A DNA stretch of 64,000 bases from Paratinospora sagittata (taxonomy: Eukaryota; Streptophyta; Magnoliopsida; Ranunculales; Menispermaceae): NCBI GenBank assembly GCA_035771175.1, contig CM069597.1, positions 8,653,001-8,717,000 on the forward strand, read 5' to 3'. The translations under genes and the position numbers were made by a program. Each line of letters opens with the position of its first letter. Position 1 is the stretch's first letter. The notes beneath the pieces are model-generated. The model made no database searches. It was not told the origin of the DNA and saw only the letters and a program-made list of their open reading frames with translations. Positions 1 to 13,038 of this stretch are shown in pieces.

Positions 1-851
1 TCACTTGAAAATCAAAAATAATTCGATGAAGTTTAATTAGACATGGAGATTGTTAAAGTTCACAAAATTAGAGAATTTTTGCATAAATGCTAAAATATCT
101 AGATTTATTGTAATATAAGCTAAAACTAATTTAAAAAGACACTTTTAATACATAAAAACATTCGTAAATAACCTAACAAAATCAACCTTGTTAAGTAGGT
201 TAGTGAATTTGAAACGGTGGCCTTTCGTCTTAATCCCTTCTCTATGTTTAGATTTTCAATTTTGTGGTAGCTTACTTCTCGACCCATATACTTTGCTAGT
301 TTGACATTCCACCTTACTTAATTTATTAGTTTATTATTCAAATGTTTGCTTTTTCATCTTGTTTTACAGAATTTTGACCAAAAGAAGAGAGCTTTGATAA
401 CTCTTTCAATGTATTTTTAAGTTTTTATCTCATTTTAACTTTTTTCTTTCTTCATTTTTTTTTTCTTACTTCTTTTCTTATTTTTACGTAAGGCATATCC
501 CATATAATTACATAATTTGTTAGTTTGTTAGATTTTTTTATTTATATCACTATGTTGGTTGATGACGTTGTAAATAATGCATAATTATTGGCAATTTTTT
601 ATTTTTTATCAATGAAATAATACTTACTTATTTCTTCGTCGAATTTCATCGAATTTTGTGTCAATTTTTGTATTTTCTAATTGAAAAACTAAAGTTTTAT
701 CAAAGTTTATCAAATTTGTCAAATTTTATCAAATTTTTAGGGCTAATTTGTGCATTTTTTATATTACATGCACTTCGCACTTTGGTGGTTCAAAAAACCG
801 AAAAAATTTGCCAAATTTCAATGAAATTTTTCGATTTTTCAAACCATAGAC
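1..851 (+). repeat. Dispersed repeat copy A (truncated by window edge)
   Basis: This stretch aligns by eye with 9571-10435 in the same orientation, with small indels. Shared blocks include TTTTAATACATAAAAA, CTTTGCTAGTTTGA and the end block GCCAAATTTC. It has no coding potential and carries internal GAATTTTATC-like short repeats. The class is unknown. It lies in the NOT3 intron after exon 8. Confidence 0.7.
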
Positions 852-1908
852 ATATATATAAATATATAGACGAGCACACATATACATATGTATGTGCTAT
901 CCATGTATGTATGTATGATTGCAAACATGAAGTGCATTGCCTTAATGCCATGACAATATTGCCATTTAATAACTTGTTTTTATAGATAAATGATTCAGTG
1001 AGTCAAGTTGATCAGTTCATGAGTCTTATCTGTCTTTCTATATGACAGCTGACAAATTGTTGATTTCTAGGTTTCAAAAAATTAGATTGAAAACAGATAT
1101 GAAAGAGACCTAGAGATCACAATTTGAAATAAATTCGACAAGTTTGAACTGCGTGTCAAAAAAATTTAGTTGTGGAGAGAGAGGGAAGAGATAGAAACTC
1201 AGTTGACCAGAGAGATCGAGAGGAGCTGTTTTCTATTTGTGTATGTATTTTGTTTGTTTATCAAAAAGGAAGAATGAGGATAACAGCCTAGAAAAATAGA
1301 AGTCTTACACAGAATTGGAAACAACAATTATCAAACAGCAAATAACACAAATAGGATTTCAAAAACCACCTGAGTCAATGACAATTATCAAAAAAAAAAG
1401 AAGCCAAGAGGGCACTTTTGGCAGGTAATCAAATTCAAGCAAAACAAGATGCTCAAATAAAAAACAATTCATATTCTCTTAAACCATGATGCAAAGATGA
1501 GAAATCTATTCCTCCATTCCTCTCCCTCTCCAGAGCAGAGCAAATAAAGCATCACAAAAATAAGGTTGTTGGACCCACAAGAAATGTGTGAACTACAAGT
1601 CTACAACTAAGCATAATTCTGGCTATCGACTGTTAGAAAGAATTCACCATGGGTGGATAACTGCGACTATAACTCATTGCTGCCGTTTAATAAAAGAAAG
1701 CTTCATTGAGATAGGTCTCAATGAAGGATAGAGTTATTGACATATAATGTATCAGACAGGTCTCATTTCTTAGCATCCATATGGGTTGCAAATAGCAAAT
1801 TGTCCATGGAGTATGGTTTAGGAGATTGGATTAGGGGGTGGGGGGCTATTGTCTGGCCATGAGCAACATAGGGAACTTGTTGCCATCATTGTAACATACA
1901 CTTTTCTC

Positions 1909-1957
1909 TATTCTATTCTATTCTATTCTATTCTATTATATATATATATATATATAA
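1909..1957 (+). repeat. Microsatellite (TTCTA)n followed by (TA)n
   Basis: About six tandem TTCTA/CTATT pentamers run directly into a TA dinucleotide tract, inside the NOT3 intron that follows exon 8. The rest of 852-2077 is AT-rich intron in which I see no gene. Confidence 0.85.
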
Positions 1958-2077
1958 GAAGGTTTCTTTTCCCACTACGAATAATAATGTTAGTAAATAA
2001 GAAGAGGCACCTAAAAGTAGTATTATTACCCAGAATGTTCATCATCCATCTAGTTCTTTTCCAAGCTAAGTTAGTAC

Positions 2078-5000
2078 CTGGGATTGAGTAGGTGAAGCGG
2101 CAATTGAACTCTTCAAGCTCAAAACTGCACTAGCGCCCCCAACACCCTAAAATTAAAATATAATTAGATTTTGAAATTGTCAAAGTACTTGATACAAAAA
2201 AAAAAAAAAAGTTAAAAAACTTCCTCCAAAGGATCAACCCAAATTACCAGTAAAAAATAATGAAGACATTGGTAAAACAAACAAGAATGCAACTCCTTGC
2301 TTCACAACAATGAGGACGCAGACGTGGACAGTAGCTCCCTACACAATAACTCGATACATAACTTACGTTTGCTACCTTAAGCTGGTTGTCATCCCCTTTT
2401 TGGCTTTGAATTAAATCATATACTGTATATTGAAACTCCCCATTGGAATGGTTTTCACAGTATTGAATTTGTCATGCTATGCCAAACAAAAATTCAGGCG
2501 AAAATAGAACAAACAAAATGTTTAAAAAAAAAAATAACAATAACTAAAAGTTAAATAAGAAATGAGCAAGCTGAAAGGCATCTGGGATTTAACAAATAAG
2601 GGAAACATAAAGCAGAGCCATCCATGACAAATCAGGTACATGTGTCAGTATCTTATCTTGTAATAATTATCTATCCCATATACTTATGCAACAGATTGAA
2701 TTTAATACAAACATCTAACTAAAAAATACCCTTAAAATAAAATAAAAAAATAAAAAAAATCTTAATCCTAAGATTATCCAAGTCAGGTAAAAATTCATAA
2801 TTCGTGACATACACAAATATCAATAAGATGGTGGAGCAAATAGCAACCTAAAATAAAAGCAATATGTCTAGGTACATACTCCCAATCCTAAATGACCATT
2901 CAGATAATCACCTAAAACAACCAGTGACAAAATAGTGCATGTACAATAAACAGGACTTCTTTTCACCTTAAGGCCAGGAGGACCAATTGCAACCAGATCT
3001 TCAAGTGATTCCACCTTGTCTAAGGGTAACGAGCTGTAAAGGTCATCAACATCACTAAATTCTTCAAAATCATCCTGCAGACATAATAGAAGATGTGGAA
3101 GTATTAGACTTGCAACTAAAAAGCCAGATTGATCACGAAACAATGAAAAAAAATGGATAATGTATAATATATACCTGATTGCGCTCAACATAATCTTCTA
3201 GAAAGTCTCTGACATCATTAACTTGCTCAGGACTTAATTCATCATTATCCAACAATCTTAAAATCAGTTCTAGTTTCATTATATGAGCTTTATGTCGTGT
3301 GATTGACATCTCCAAATGTGTCTGCATAACAAAATAAGATTACGAAGTGCACACATTTGGGAGCCAACACACAAAAATGGTAAATGTATATTAGGTGGAT
3401 AAGCGAGCTTTTGCTCTTACTAGTCTTGGTGGCCTTGTCTTTCCCTTCTTTACAGAGAGCCCCTCAATCTCAGCTTCAAAGTTATCAATCTGGGATTCAA
3501 GCTCCCCTACCTATTGAAACAAAAAAAGGCACCTCAGAGGGTGAACTACAGGACTATGTGGAATTCTTTGCAAGATAACAATAAAAATCAGAGAAGACAG
3601 TTATTGAGAGAGAGAGAGAGAGAGAGATCAAGTGGAAGTATTGAAGAGGAAAGTGAAATTCCACAATGAAGGTACAATTAAATTCACTGACTTCTAGTAC
3701 ATTCTAGTTTTCACTACAGAAGAATAAGAAACAAACAACACAAAAGAAGATATCGAATAATAGTGAATCAAGAGATTAAAGCCACACTCAGACCAGAACC
3801 TACATGAATTATTGCGCACACATGTAGCCATCAAGCAAGCTTCTAGTACATTCTAGTTTAAAAAACATTTGCAGAGCAGAATGATAAGAAACAAACAACA
3901 AAAAAAAGATATAATCAAGTAATAGTAAATCAAGAGATTAAAGCCACGCTCACACCAGCACCTAGATGAATTATCGGGCACACGTATAGTCATCAATATA
4001 AAAATATAAAAACATTCCACATAAATAATTGACTGATAGTAGTAGCTGGAATGGAAAAACCCATAGAACAAAACCTGAACGTAAGCATATACGATCCAAA
4101 ATGGACAAATAAGTCTCGTATCATAATTTAAAACCACTTAAGATCAAAGACCATTAAAGAGCACCATTACATACCACATTGTTCAACCAATCCCTTGTCT
4201 CTGATTTGGCCTTTTCTTTTGGATCCTATCACAACACAATCAAAACAATTAAAATTATCAACATGGCTATAAAATCATTTTTAATCCACATAATTCTTTC
4301 CATCTTTTCTTCATCCACTTTAACTAGGCAATTCATGAGAAGCAAGATGGGGTATATATAATAACACACTCAACACCATTACATGTTGCCACGTGGCTTT
4401 TTTAGCTATTCTTTTTTTTATGCTATTCTTTTTTTAAGCTATTTTTAAGCTATTCTTTTACCAATTCACTGAAAGCGTTATTTGTTCTCCTCCCCCTCCT
4501 CCGTAACGCTCTCCAACTTTTCCTACTCCCAAACGTCTCTCCCTCCACTCCTCTCATAAGAAACCCTGTCACAATGACACTTCTACCTACCTTTTCCTTC
4601 TCCATCTCTTTTTTGGTAGATGCAGATATTATTATTTTAATTAAATGTTCTGTAAATTAAATAGTATATTATTATCAAATTATATACTATTTAGTAATTA
4701 TAATTATTATTTTAACCGAATGCTCTAGAATTTAAATTCTAGGAAAGTAATTAGTTTGTAAAGTCTTTTTAAAATAAAATGCTTTATCTTTTTAATTAGT
4801 ATATATTTAAAGAGTATTAAAATTTAGTGAATATTAATATTAAGATTTAAATAAATTATTATATTGAGTTATTATTATTTTTTGGATTTTTATTTTATTT
4901 AAATAAATTATGATATACCAATTTTTTAAGTACTCAAATTAAAATTTACTTATTATGTCTTTATTTTAAGTATATTATTATTATTATAATTTTCCAATAT

Positions 5001-8000
5001 TGCCACGCATAGCGCGGCTACAAAATTAATTAACTTATTTATCAACTCACGAGAAGAAATGATTGACTTATTGTAAGAACAATATTTTTTTTTTAAATGA
5101 ACGTTTTGTGTTTTTTAATTTTTAACTTTATTTTTAAATTACATTTGCATGAATTGCCCACGCATCATGTGGGTTTAAAAAATTGTATATATTAAAGCTC
5201 TATCTTTTACCATCCTCAACAAACAACACCACTGATTCCGTGGTTTGGAAAAATTATAAGAGAGAGAGAGAGAGAGACCAAGCCAGAAGTTGAGAAAGTA
5301 AACTAAAATTAGAAGCATGAATTGGATTAATTATATCCTGAATAAGTATGACCAACTTAGTACAGAAAGAAGAACAAGCCAGAAGATGAGAAAGTAAAAC
5401 GTTTTAATCATACTGTGAGAAAGTGCAGTGTTGTCTAGTGATTATTAATTTGAGCCTGTAATGAAAAAGAGGATTAAAACTTACAGTTTTGGGTTGTTGC
5501 CCAAGCCCTTCTTTAGAAAAGGCTTTTGTCTTTGTCTCTTTTTCACAGACCTTAAATCTTTCCATTTCTCGCTCAATAAGCTTGCGAGCATCTAGCAGAG
5601 CCTGCTCATAAGAGGCACTAACCTATGTCAACATATATCAAAAAAAAAAAAAATTGATTGTTAAATCCAGAACCAGATTTCACAAGCATAAAAAAATCAT
5701 CTAAACAATGCACATCACTTAATCACAATCAAACAGCACAACAGCATATTAGAAGCTGAAAAATAGAATGAATGAGAGAACATTTAATACATTCATCTTC
5801 ATCCACCAAAACACCAGTCAGATTATAGAAATGAACAGTGAAGATCTTCATTAACAATCCTCAGGCTTCCAAACTAGATACTTTAGCAAGTTAAAGACTC
5901 AGAGAAGCTTTTCAGACTAGTTTCTGACAAGCTTCATAGACTTCAAAGAATACAACCAAAAACAACTTAGAAATCCTACTAGTTAAGGGCAAATGCAAAG
6001 AACTAGTAATAGTAAAAATTTATATCAAATCTAAAAATGATTCAGCAACATTCCATTTAAACAGCATTAAAAATAAACAGGAAAAAGATTTTTTATTATC
6101 AAAAAAAGAAAACACCAACAAATTGCTTAATTAGTAAAACAGGGAGTTAGAATTGAAGTTAGCAACATAGTATATTGCTCAAGTTGGAAGTTGCCCCTAC
6201 TTAATATAATAAAGAAACATCCAAGATAAATTGTATTGAGAAATTTCCCAGTTTGGAAAAAGATGCCATTTCATACTAACCCAAACGTGTAGAATAAATG
6301 GATTTCATATCGCACCACTGGCACTAAAACAATGCTCCTCAACTATGTTTTATTTTGTTATTGGGAAATTGATCATGACTCCTCTTGCTCAACCAAGGAA
6401 ACCTAAAAAAAGTCCCAATATCTCAACCAGGGGAATTATTCAATTGTGCATCCCAATTTGGAAAAAGGCGCCATTTCATATTGAACTACTACAAGTCCAA
6501 ATTTATCATATCTGCTCTGCTACATTTCCATAGATGAAATTGATCGTGACTCCACTTGCTCAAATATGACACCTAAATAAAGTCTCAATATCTCAATCAG
6601 GAGAATTATTCAATTGTGCATCTCAATTTGGAAAAAGATGCCATTTCATACTGAACTATTACAATTCCAAATTTATCGTATCTGCTCAGCTACATTTCCG
6701 TAGACAATAACCATGAAAAGTCTTTTTTTGCATAATTCAGCTGCCCATCTCATTTTGGAATGAGTGGGTTTTAAATTTGATCATCATGGTATTAAAATTA
6801 CATTAACTTCTGTTGAACTTTTCTAATTTTTTAATTATTGAATTACAAATTAAATGCAAGTGAAAACAATATAAAATTCTATGAAGTTGTGCAAAAATTA
6901 AAATAATAACAAAAACAATTTAAAAGAACACCTAAAAATGTTTTACATTTTAAATGCAAAGTTGTGAAAAATCATACCAAACACCATCAGACCATCTTAA
7001 TTGGAAGAGAAGACCTTAAAGACAGCAAAGATATATGATTGAAATTCAACCTTGTATGAGATATGTAAAGTTGGAAGAGTCACAAGACGAGGTCGAATTA
7101 AATAATTTAAAAGAACAAAAAAAAGACTTTTTTTTACAAGAAACATAAACTATTATAAATGATAATATAAAAGGTCCGAAGGGACGAGGAGTCCCATTGG
7201 AATTACAGGGTCTGTAGTATGTTTTTCCAGTTCAAAAGCTAGTCCCCAAGACTATACCCAAGAGATAACTTACCTGAGCTAACCCATGTAGCAAACAGAA
7301 ACAGAGCCTGCTCCCAAATCCTACTACAGTAACTACTTCTATCTCAAAAAATACGGTTGTTTCGTTCCGGCCAAATACACCAAAAATTAGCAAGATATTA
7401 AATACAACTCCAATACTGTTTCAATTTACAAATTATATGTAATTTACTCCAGTACACCAAAAATTAGCAAAAAAGACATTATTGACTTGAAAAAGAAAAG
7501 AACATGTAATTTATAAATTATAAGTTAATTAACAAATAAATATCCAAAATAAGGTAGATAAGTTAAAAATAGTTCATTGACACTACACGCATTAAGCATT
7601 ATCAAGGCCACAAACATTACACTAAACCATTATAACTTAGATTGTTCTAAAAATACAATCATCCACATTCAGCATATCCTCAAAGAACATGAGTTTCTCC
7701 TCCAAGCTTCTCTAAGATGGAAAATAAATTTTTACCAAAATCCTCCATATCAAGTTGAACTTTCCAAAATTAGCTTCAAAATTCAATTGACCAAAGCTAA
7801 GGATCAAATTGTCCTTATTGAACATCAAGCTGGCAATTTGATCATTCATCACAAGCAATTCAAGAAAGGCATATCACATGTACAAGACCCCCAAGATTGT
7901 AGGTTTGGGGAAGGGTCAATCAATCAATGTATGCAACATCACTCGTCGAACAGACATCCCTTCCTCCAATAAGGACCAAAATGCTCACTTTGAGTAACCC

Positions 8001-11000
8001 ACTTCCATAAATTTGGTCTCCCTCATGAGGCCCTCTAAACAACACGCCTAAAGCCTATCCTAAACATATCACATCATCACTCGTAGAACAGACAACCCTT
8101 CCTCCATAAAGGACCAAAATGCTCACTTTGAGTAACCCACTTCCATAAATTTGCTCTCCCTCATGAGGCCCGTCGAAACAACACGCCTAAAGCCAATCCC
8201 AAATATATCACATCAATGTGTGACAACCTAAACAGCCAACCATTTCATGCTACCTTCAAGGTTTCCCCTAAAACAAGTATTCACGAGTTGAAGCTTGACC
8301 CCTTTTCAACTAAAACAAGAACTCTCTTCTTTTTTATGTGGAACTATCACAATCCACCTCTTTCAAGGCTCAGCTTTCTCACTGGCACACAAAGTGGGAA
8401 TCAACTCAAACAACAATTGTAGTAAACCACATTCTAACTATGACCAAATTGACACTCACCCACATAGATTTTCCCACACTCAATAGACTTGTCTAAACAC
8501 CCTAGCCAAGGTCAACCTGAACTTTACCACATGGAAATCTATCAGCCTACAAAACCCTCACATATTGCCCTCAAGGTAGGGCTTAGCAATAAATCCAATG
8601 ACCCGATAATCCCAACTAACGAACGTTCCAAACCTATTGGATTCACTTGTTGACCCTATCATCAAGTCAATCGGGTGGTATAATAACATTAACCAAATAA
8701 TTGGGTGAATTTTCAGGTTTAAAATGTTAATCCCAAACTCCAATACACACACAAAAAGACATATGTCATATTCAAGATCATGAAAATAAATATATATACA
8801 AACCAAAAAAAAAAATCAAGGTTTCCTTGGGGAGGAAACCCCAACTTTATGCTCCAAAATAGGAACTGAAGGGGGAAATGTGAAGAAGAGATAAAATGGT
8901 TAATCTTTTCCAATGTGGAACTAGGGTCAAGAAGAGATAAAATGGTTTATTTGGTTTATCAAGTATCATTTGTTTTAAGTTTCTGAATCTTCTAAGTCTT
9001 TTTCTCTAGAATCTCTACCACAGTAAATTTTTGGACTTTGGACACTATTTAGTTTGGCTACGTGCTTCGCACGTGTTAAATATGTAATTTAGGTTATATT
9101 TTAAGTGCTTTAATGGTGTCCAAAGTCATAATAATCAAACAAATTCAATATAACTAATTTAAAACAAAAATATAAGAGATTAAGATAAAATGAAGCTTAA
9201 ATGAATGAAATGTTGTTATCTATTGCGATTTCCAAACCTTACTTTCTTTGTGAAAACATGGCCAAATGCATTATTTTAAAATAAAAACTTATAATTGCAA
9301 CACTTTAAAAACTTGTGTATGAGTTTGTTCAATAGACATCTTCTTTCGATAAAAATAATTTATTACACAAGATTAAAAAAAATTAAGAAATATAAAAATT
9401 TGTTATTTGCATTAACATCCCAGAAATAAAAATTAAAAATTAAAAAAATTAAAAAAAATTACTTGTTATTTCTTGCACAGCAAGGCAAGAAAAACATATT
9501 TTTTAATACACATAAATAGCTGAAACTTGTTCTATCCAAGGATTGAAAATTCGATTTCAACTTGATTTCAGTCACTTGAAAATTGGAATTAATTTAGAGA
9601 AGCTTAATTCGACATGGAGAATTTTTGTAAAAATTTGCTAAATTACAGAAGTTTAGAGAATTTTTGCATATATCCTTAAATATCTAGATTTATTGTAGTA
9701 TAAGTTAGAAACTAATATAAATAGACACTTTTAATACATAAAAATATCAATAAGTGATCTAACAAAATCAATCTTGCTAAGTGGGTTGATGAATTTGAAA
9801 TTGTGGCTTTTAGTCTTAATTCCTTTTCTTTGTTTTGATATTTAATTTTGTGGTGGCTTGCTTCTCTACCATATGCTTTGCTAGTTTGAATTCCACCATG
9901 CTTCATTTATTAGTTTATTATTTAAATGTATTATTTTTTAATCTTGTTTTATAAGAGTTAACTAAAAGAATAAGGTTTTGGGAACTCTTTTAATTTATTT
10001 TTAAGTTTTTTATCTTATTTCAACTTTATTTATTTATTTATTTCTTTCTTTTCTTCTCTTTTTGGTAAAGCATATCCCATAAACAACATAATTTGTTAGC
10101 TTGTTAATTTTTTTAAAAAAAATTTATATTGCTATGTTGGTTGATGAAGTTGAAAATAATACATAATTATTGGTATATTTTTTGTTTTTTATTGATGAAA
10201 TAACATTTTTTACTTCTCTATCGAATTTTGTTGAATTTTATCGAATTTTTGCATTTTTGAATTGAAAAATATAAATTTTATCAAAGTTTATTGAATTTTG
10301 TCAAATTTTTTGAATTTTATAGAAATTATTTCGATGAATTTTTGCATTTTTTATTTTACTTTAGTGGTAAAATAAAGGGAAATTTGTGGAAGTTCGCCAA
10401 ATTTCGGAGAATTTTTTAACCATGGTTCTATCTTCTTTTGTTCTTTGCATCTTCTCTCATGCACCCTTCCCGCATTCTCAATCTTTTTCTTCTATGTTGG
10501 TTTTTTTTTTTTTTTTTTTTTGCTTTTAAAAACAAATGATTGATCAATTTTCTTATTTCTAATTACCATTGCACAAATAATAATAATTAGAACTATAATA
10601 TATAAAAGTTTTGAGCTAATTAGTCATGGCAATTCTCCTAGAAGAGGCACACAATAAGCAAAAGAAGATCCTCAAACAAATTGATGTCCTTATGATAAAA
10701 GACCAAAATAAAAAAGAACTCATATGAAAAGCAAGATCGAGAATGTGGAAGAGATAATAGATATGAGATAATAGAATTCTCATTTGAGTTTTCTACCTTT
10801 AGTTGGAACCTCTTTTCTCAAAAGTAGCATTTTTCTATTCTCTTTTCTCTTCTTTTACTTTTAAAACTGAATATGCTAAGAATGTCCATAACATTAGAAA
10901 GTCACTAGGCATACAAATTTTTACAAAGGGTCAGCACCAAAGGCATCTATCATGGAGCATCAAATAAGACTGCAACGTAAAAAAAAATCTCATTTCAAAA

Positions 11001-11593
11001 GAAGCAAACAAATGATCATATTCATTCCTTCTTCTTCTTCCTTTTCAATTCCAAGCAAGCAACATCATATTTGTTTGAAGAAGTGAAAGATTGACATTCT
11101 CAGGAGGTTAAATTATTGCCAACAATAGCTTTATCATTAGTTCCATATCACACAATAGTTCACTCTCAAATTAACTAAAACCAAACTCAACATTGCATTA
11201 TATCTGAACTGTGTTTTAGTCAGCTCTAACAATTTCAAAAACTAAAGAAATCAGCATTCCAAACAACGACATTCAGCACTAACCTTCTTATCCTTGATCT
11301 CGCTCGATTGTATCCATGTCTTGATCTGGTCTCTATACCTCTGCAATTTTTTTATCTCCTTCTTCAAATCCGCCTCGAATTTCTCCTTCTGGTTAGCATT
11401 ATCCGTATCGTAAACCTGCAACACAAATTAACCAAACCGCGAATCAAAACCCGCACGGCAACTCAAACTCAAAAATCTCCGATGACGGTGATCATCAAAC
11501 CTTGTTCCAGATGCTGTCGAACACTTCAACGCCTTCCTGAACCTTTTTCAGAACCCGATCAATCTCTCCCTGAAGTTTCCGACTCGCTCCCAT
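2078..11593 (-). CDS. NOT3: CCR4-NOT complex subunit 3 (NOT3), 5' part of gene, 8 exons, continues beyond left edge
   Basis: Not3-family scaffold subunit of the CCR4-NOT deadenylase complex, which shortens mRNA poly(A) tails and affects transcription. Exons on minus: 11593-11501, 11415-11284, 5622-5485, 4225-4175, 3510-3421, 3321-3175, 3074-2967 and 2146-2078. All are multiples of three, with GT donors and AG acceptors in phase 0, giving 276 residues. The start reads [17 protein letters not shown], the invariant N-terminus of plant NOT3. Further family landmarks are [10 protein letters not shown] (exon 2), [11 protein letters not shown] (exon 3), [13 protein letters not shown] (exon 5), [14 protein letters not shown] (exon 6) and [13 protein letters not shown] (exon 7). 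The N-terminal part is Lys/Glu-rich and should form the Not3 coiled coil. Exon 8 (ending [14 protein letters not shown]) is the least certain but fits the position of the LSLKSSLAA-like stretch of homologues. The C-terminal NOT box is not in the window; full-length family members run to roughly 850-900 residues. Intron 2 is 5661 bp and repeat-rich. Confidence 0.95.
3605..3628 (+). repeat. (GA)n microsatellite
   Basis: A run of about eleven GA dinucleotides in the NOT3 intron between exons 4 and 5. A second, shorter GA run lies at about 5260-5277. Confidence 0.85.
3691..3995 (+). repeat. Tandem duplication, ~149 bp unit, two copies
   Basis: CTTCTAGTACATTCTAGTTT begins at 3691 and recurs at 3840. 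Both copies continue with AAGAAACAAACAAC and GAGATTAAAGCCAC. It is a local duplication in the NOT3 intron between exons 4 and 5, with several substitutions between copies. Confidence 0.8.
4226..5484. other. NOT3 intron 3, AT-rich, no gene seen
   Basis: Very AT-rich stretch between NOT3 exons 4 and 3. It holds two short GC-containing palindromes (around 4995-5010 and 5159-5175) but no ORF resembling a known protein. Confidence 0.6.
6366..6707 (+). repeat. Tandem duplication, ~171 bp unit, two copies plus flanking fragments
   Basis: GAAATTGATC recurs at 6365 and 6536. Both copies continue through CAATATCTCAA, GAATTATTCAATTGTGCAT and CCATTTCATA. Partial copies of the same unit flank it (AATTTCCCAGTTTGG near 6240 and a fragment near 6740), so the array was once longer. 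It lies in NOT3 intron 2. Confidence 0.8.
7938..8213 (+). repeat. Tandem duplication, ~138 bp unit, two copies
   Basis: ATCACTCGT recurs at 7938 and 8076. The copies share CCAAAATGCTCACTTTGAG and CTCCCTCATGAGGCCC with few differences. Located in NOT3 intron 2. No coding function is apparent. Confidence 0.85.
9571..10435 (+). repeat. Dispersed repeat copy B in NOT3 intron 2
   Basis: Direct-orientation partner of the repeat at 1-851. It ends near GGAGAATTTTTTAACCATGG, where copy A also loses similarity. No terminal inverted repeats or target duplication were resolved, so it could be a non-autonomous element or part of a larger one. Confidence 0.7.
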
Positions 11594-11837
11594 GATGACG
11601 TTCCTCCGCGATATTATAAGTCCAGAAACTGAGAAGATCAGTCATCCAAAAGTAAGGCTTCTTCTTCTTCAGATGTGTTCTTAGGGGTTTTTTTTTTTTT
11701 TTTTTTTTTTGTGAAATCTGTTGTGTCGTAGATGAGTTCGAAGTTGCAGAAAGACAGAGAGTGAGAAGGATTTGATTTCTAGGGTTTCTGGTGAAGTTTT
11801 GCAGAGAGACGAATGGGAAAGAAGAGACGTGAACTTA

Positions 11838-11847
11838 ATCTATATAT
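11838..11847 (-). promoter_or_regulatory. Candidate TATA box of NOT3
   Basis: On the minus strand a CACATATATAGATT stretch lies about 250 bases upstream of the NOT3 start codon, followed by a pyrimidine-rich leader. The end of the large MULE lies only about 100 bp further upstream. Inference from composition and position only. Confidence 0.4.
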
Positions 11848-11945
11848 GTGATAGAAATGAATGATAGTGTTGGAGGACCACGAAACTGGATCATATGTTT
11901 GCCCTTTTTCATCCACTTTTGTATTGTCTTAATAACTTGTTTTTT

Positions 11946-12160
11946 GAGGTTTTTGAGTTGATTAGTATAATTAATTAAAATCATGACCCTAATACTTAAT
12001 TTTTTAAAATTATGACTCCTATAGAGTAAATTGAATTTTTTTTTTTTTCTTTTTTTTTTTGCATAAAAGGTGTCTTCCTAAAAAATGCCTTCAGCTCAAA
12101 TATATATATATTTCTTTTTAAAATAAGAAATTTTTAGGCCACAGCCAATACATCTGGTTT
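11946..12160 (+). repeat. Left terminal inverted repeat of the MULE
   Basis: Matches the reverse complement of about 37250-37464. Shared blocks include TTGATTAGTATAATTAATTA, ATGACTCCTATA versus ATGACCCATATA, AAATGCCTT versus AGATGCCTT, and CCACAGCCAAT. The two arms are clearly diverged, which suggests an old insertion. Confidence 0.85.
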
Positions 12161-12830
12161 TTTTTTCGACCAACACTTAGAGTGAGTCACAATTCCCTCT
12201 CAGGGACCCCTAGAACCGACGGAACCGAATTTTTCACCTCCAACTAGAACTTTTAGTTCAAATTAGCTAAATTGACTTAGAAAATGTGTTTGACTCAACC
12301 GCGGTCAATCCGTCAAGTTTATTATTCGTCTAACACTTGAAGCAAGTCTCAATATCCTCCTAAGGACCCCCGGAACCGATGGAACCCAGCTCTCATATCC
12401 CGGTGAATTTTGCAGCCCCTCAACCGAAACTTTTAGTTCAAATGAACTAAATTGGACTTAGAAAACCCTTTTGACTAAACCGCGATCAATTAGTCGGGTT
12501 TTTTATTCGTCCGACACTTGGAGTGAATCTCAATACCTTCCTAAGGACCTTCAGAACCCCGCTTCTATGCCCCGATGAATTTTTCACCCCTTAACCGGAA
12601 CTTTTAGTTCAAATGAACTAAATTGGACTTAGAAAACCCTTTTGACTAAACCGTGGCCAATCCGCCGAGTTTTTTATTCATTTGACAGTTGGAGCGAGTC
12701 TCAATATCCTCCTATGGACCCCCGAAACCGATGGAACCCCACTCTAAGGTCCGGTTAAATTTTTCACCCCCCAACAGAAACTTTTAGTTCAAATTAATTA
12801 AAAACACTTAGAAAACACTCTTAGAATGTT
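12160..12830 (-). repeat. Subterminal tandem array, left, 4 units of ~180 bp
   Basis: TTTTAGTTCA marks recur at 12251, 12431, 12602 and 12782 (spacing 180, 171, 180). Units contain TTAGTTCAAATGAACTAA, a perfect palindromic core in the two middle units, and CTAGGACCCC-like blocks. The array is the reverse complement of the right-end array at 35670-37270 and abuts the left TIR. Confidence 0.9.
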
Positions 12831-13038
12831 AAGAACCAATATGTTTGTATTAATAAAGGAATGCGAAACATAAGAACCCATGAAAAAGTGTATTGATTCA
12901 AAATGTTCCAAAACATGTCGTAAATGTTACATCAAAAGGATTCATTACATATTTTTGTGCATATCAACTTACATCATAAAAGAATATAAAACCATGATAT
13001 AAAACTATGTGTCGTCAATCGGTGCCACATATTGGCCA
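12831..13038 (-). pseudogene. 3' end of the PMD gene, left of the gypsy insertion
   Basis: Read on minus across the two retrotransposon insertions (one copy of each target duplication removed), codons run from 27150 through 24468-24380 into 13038. There they read a basic tail (AHLRRNKRCK) and then a stop near 13017-13015. The rest of the stretch, to 12831, is spacer before the tandem array. The assignment rests on this continuity. Confidence 0.5.

Noticed and set aside
656..985. 109-codon reading frame
   Set aside because: Low-complexity AT-rich codons inside a dispersed intronic repeat with no similarity to known proteins.
4995..5012. Second Helitron-like hairpin (GCCACGC...GCGCGGC)
   Set aside because: No CTRR terminus within the expected distance on either strand.
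7577..7972. 131-codon reading frame in NOT3 intron 2
   Set aside because: Runs into a tandem duplication, with no family resemblance; likely chance.
9049..9075. Helitron 3' end on minus (hairpin ACGTGC/GCACGT then CTAA)
   Set aside because: Hairpin and CTRR-like tetranucleotide fit, but the base after it is not T and no matching 5' TC end was found; kept only as a note.
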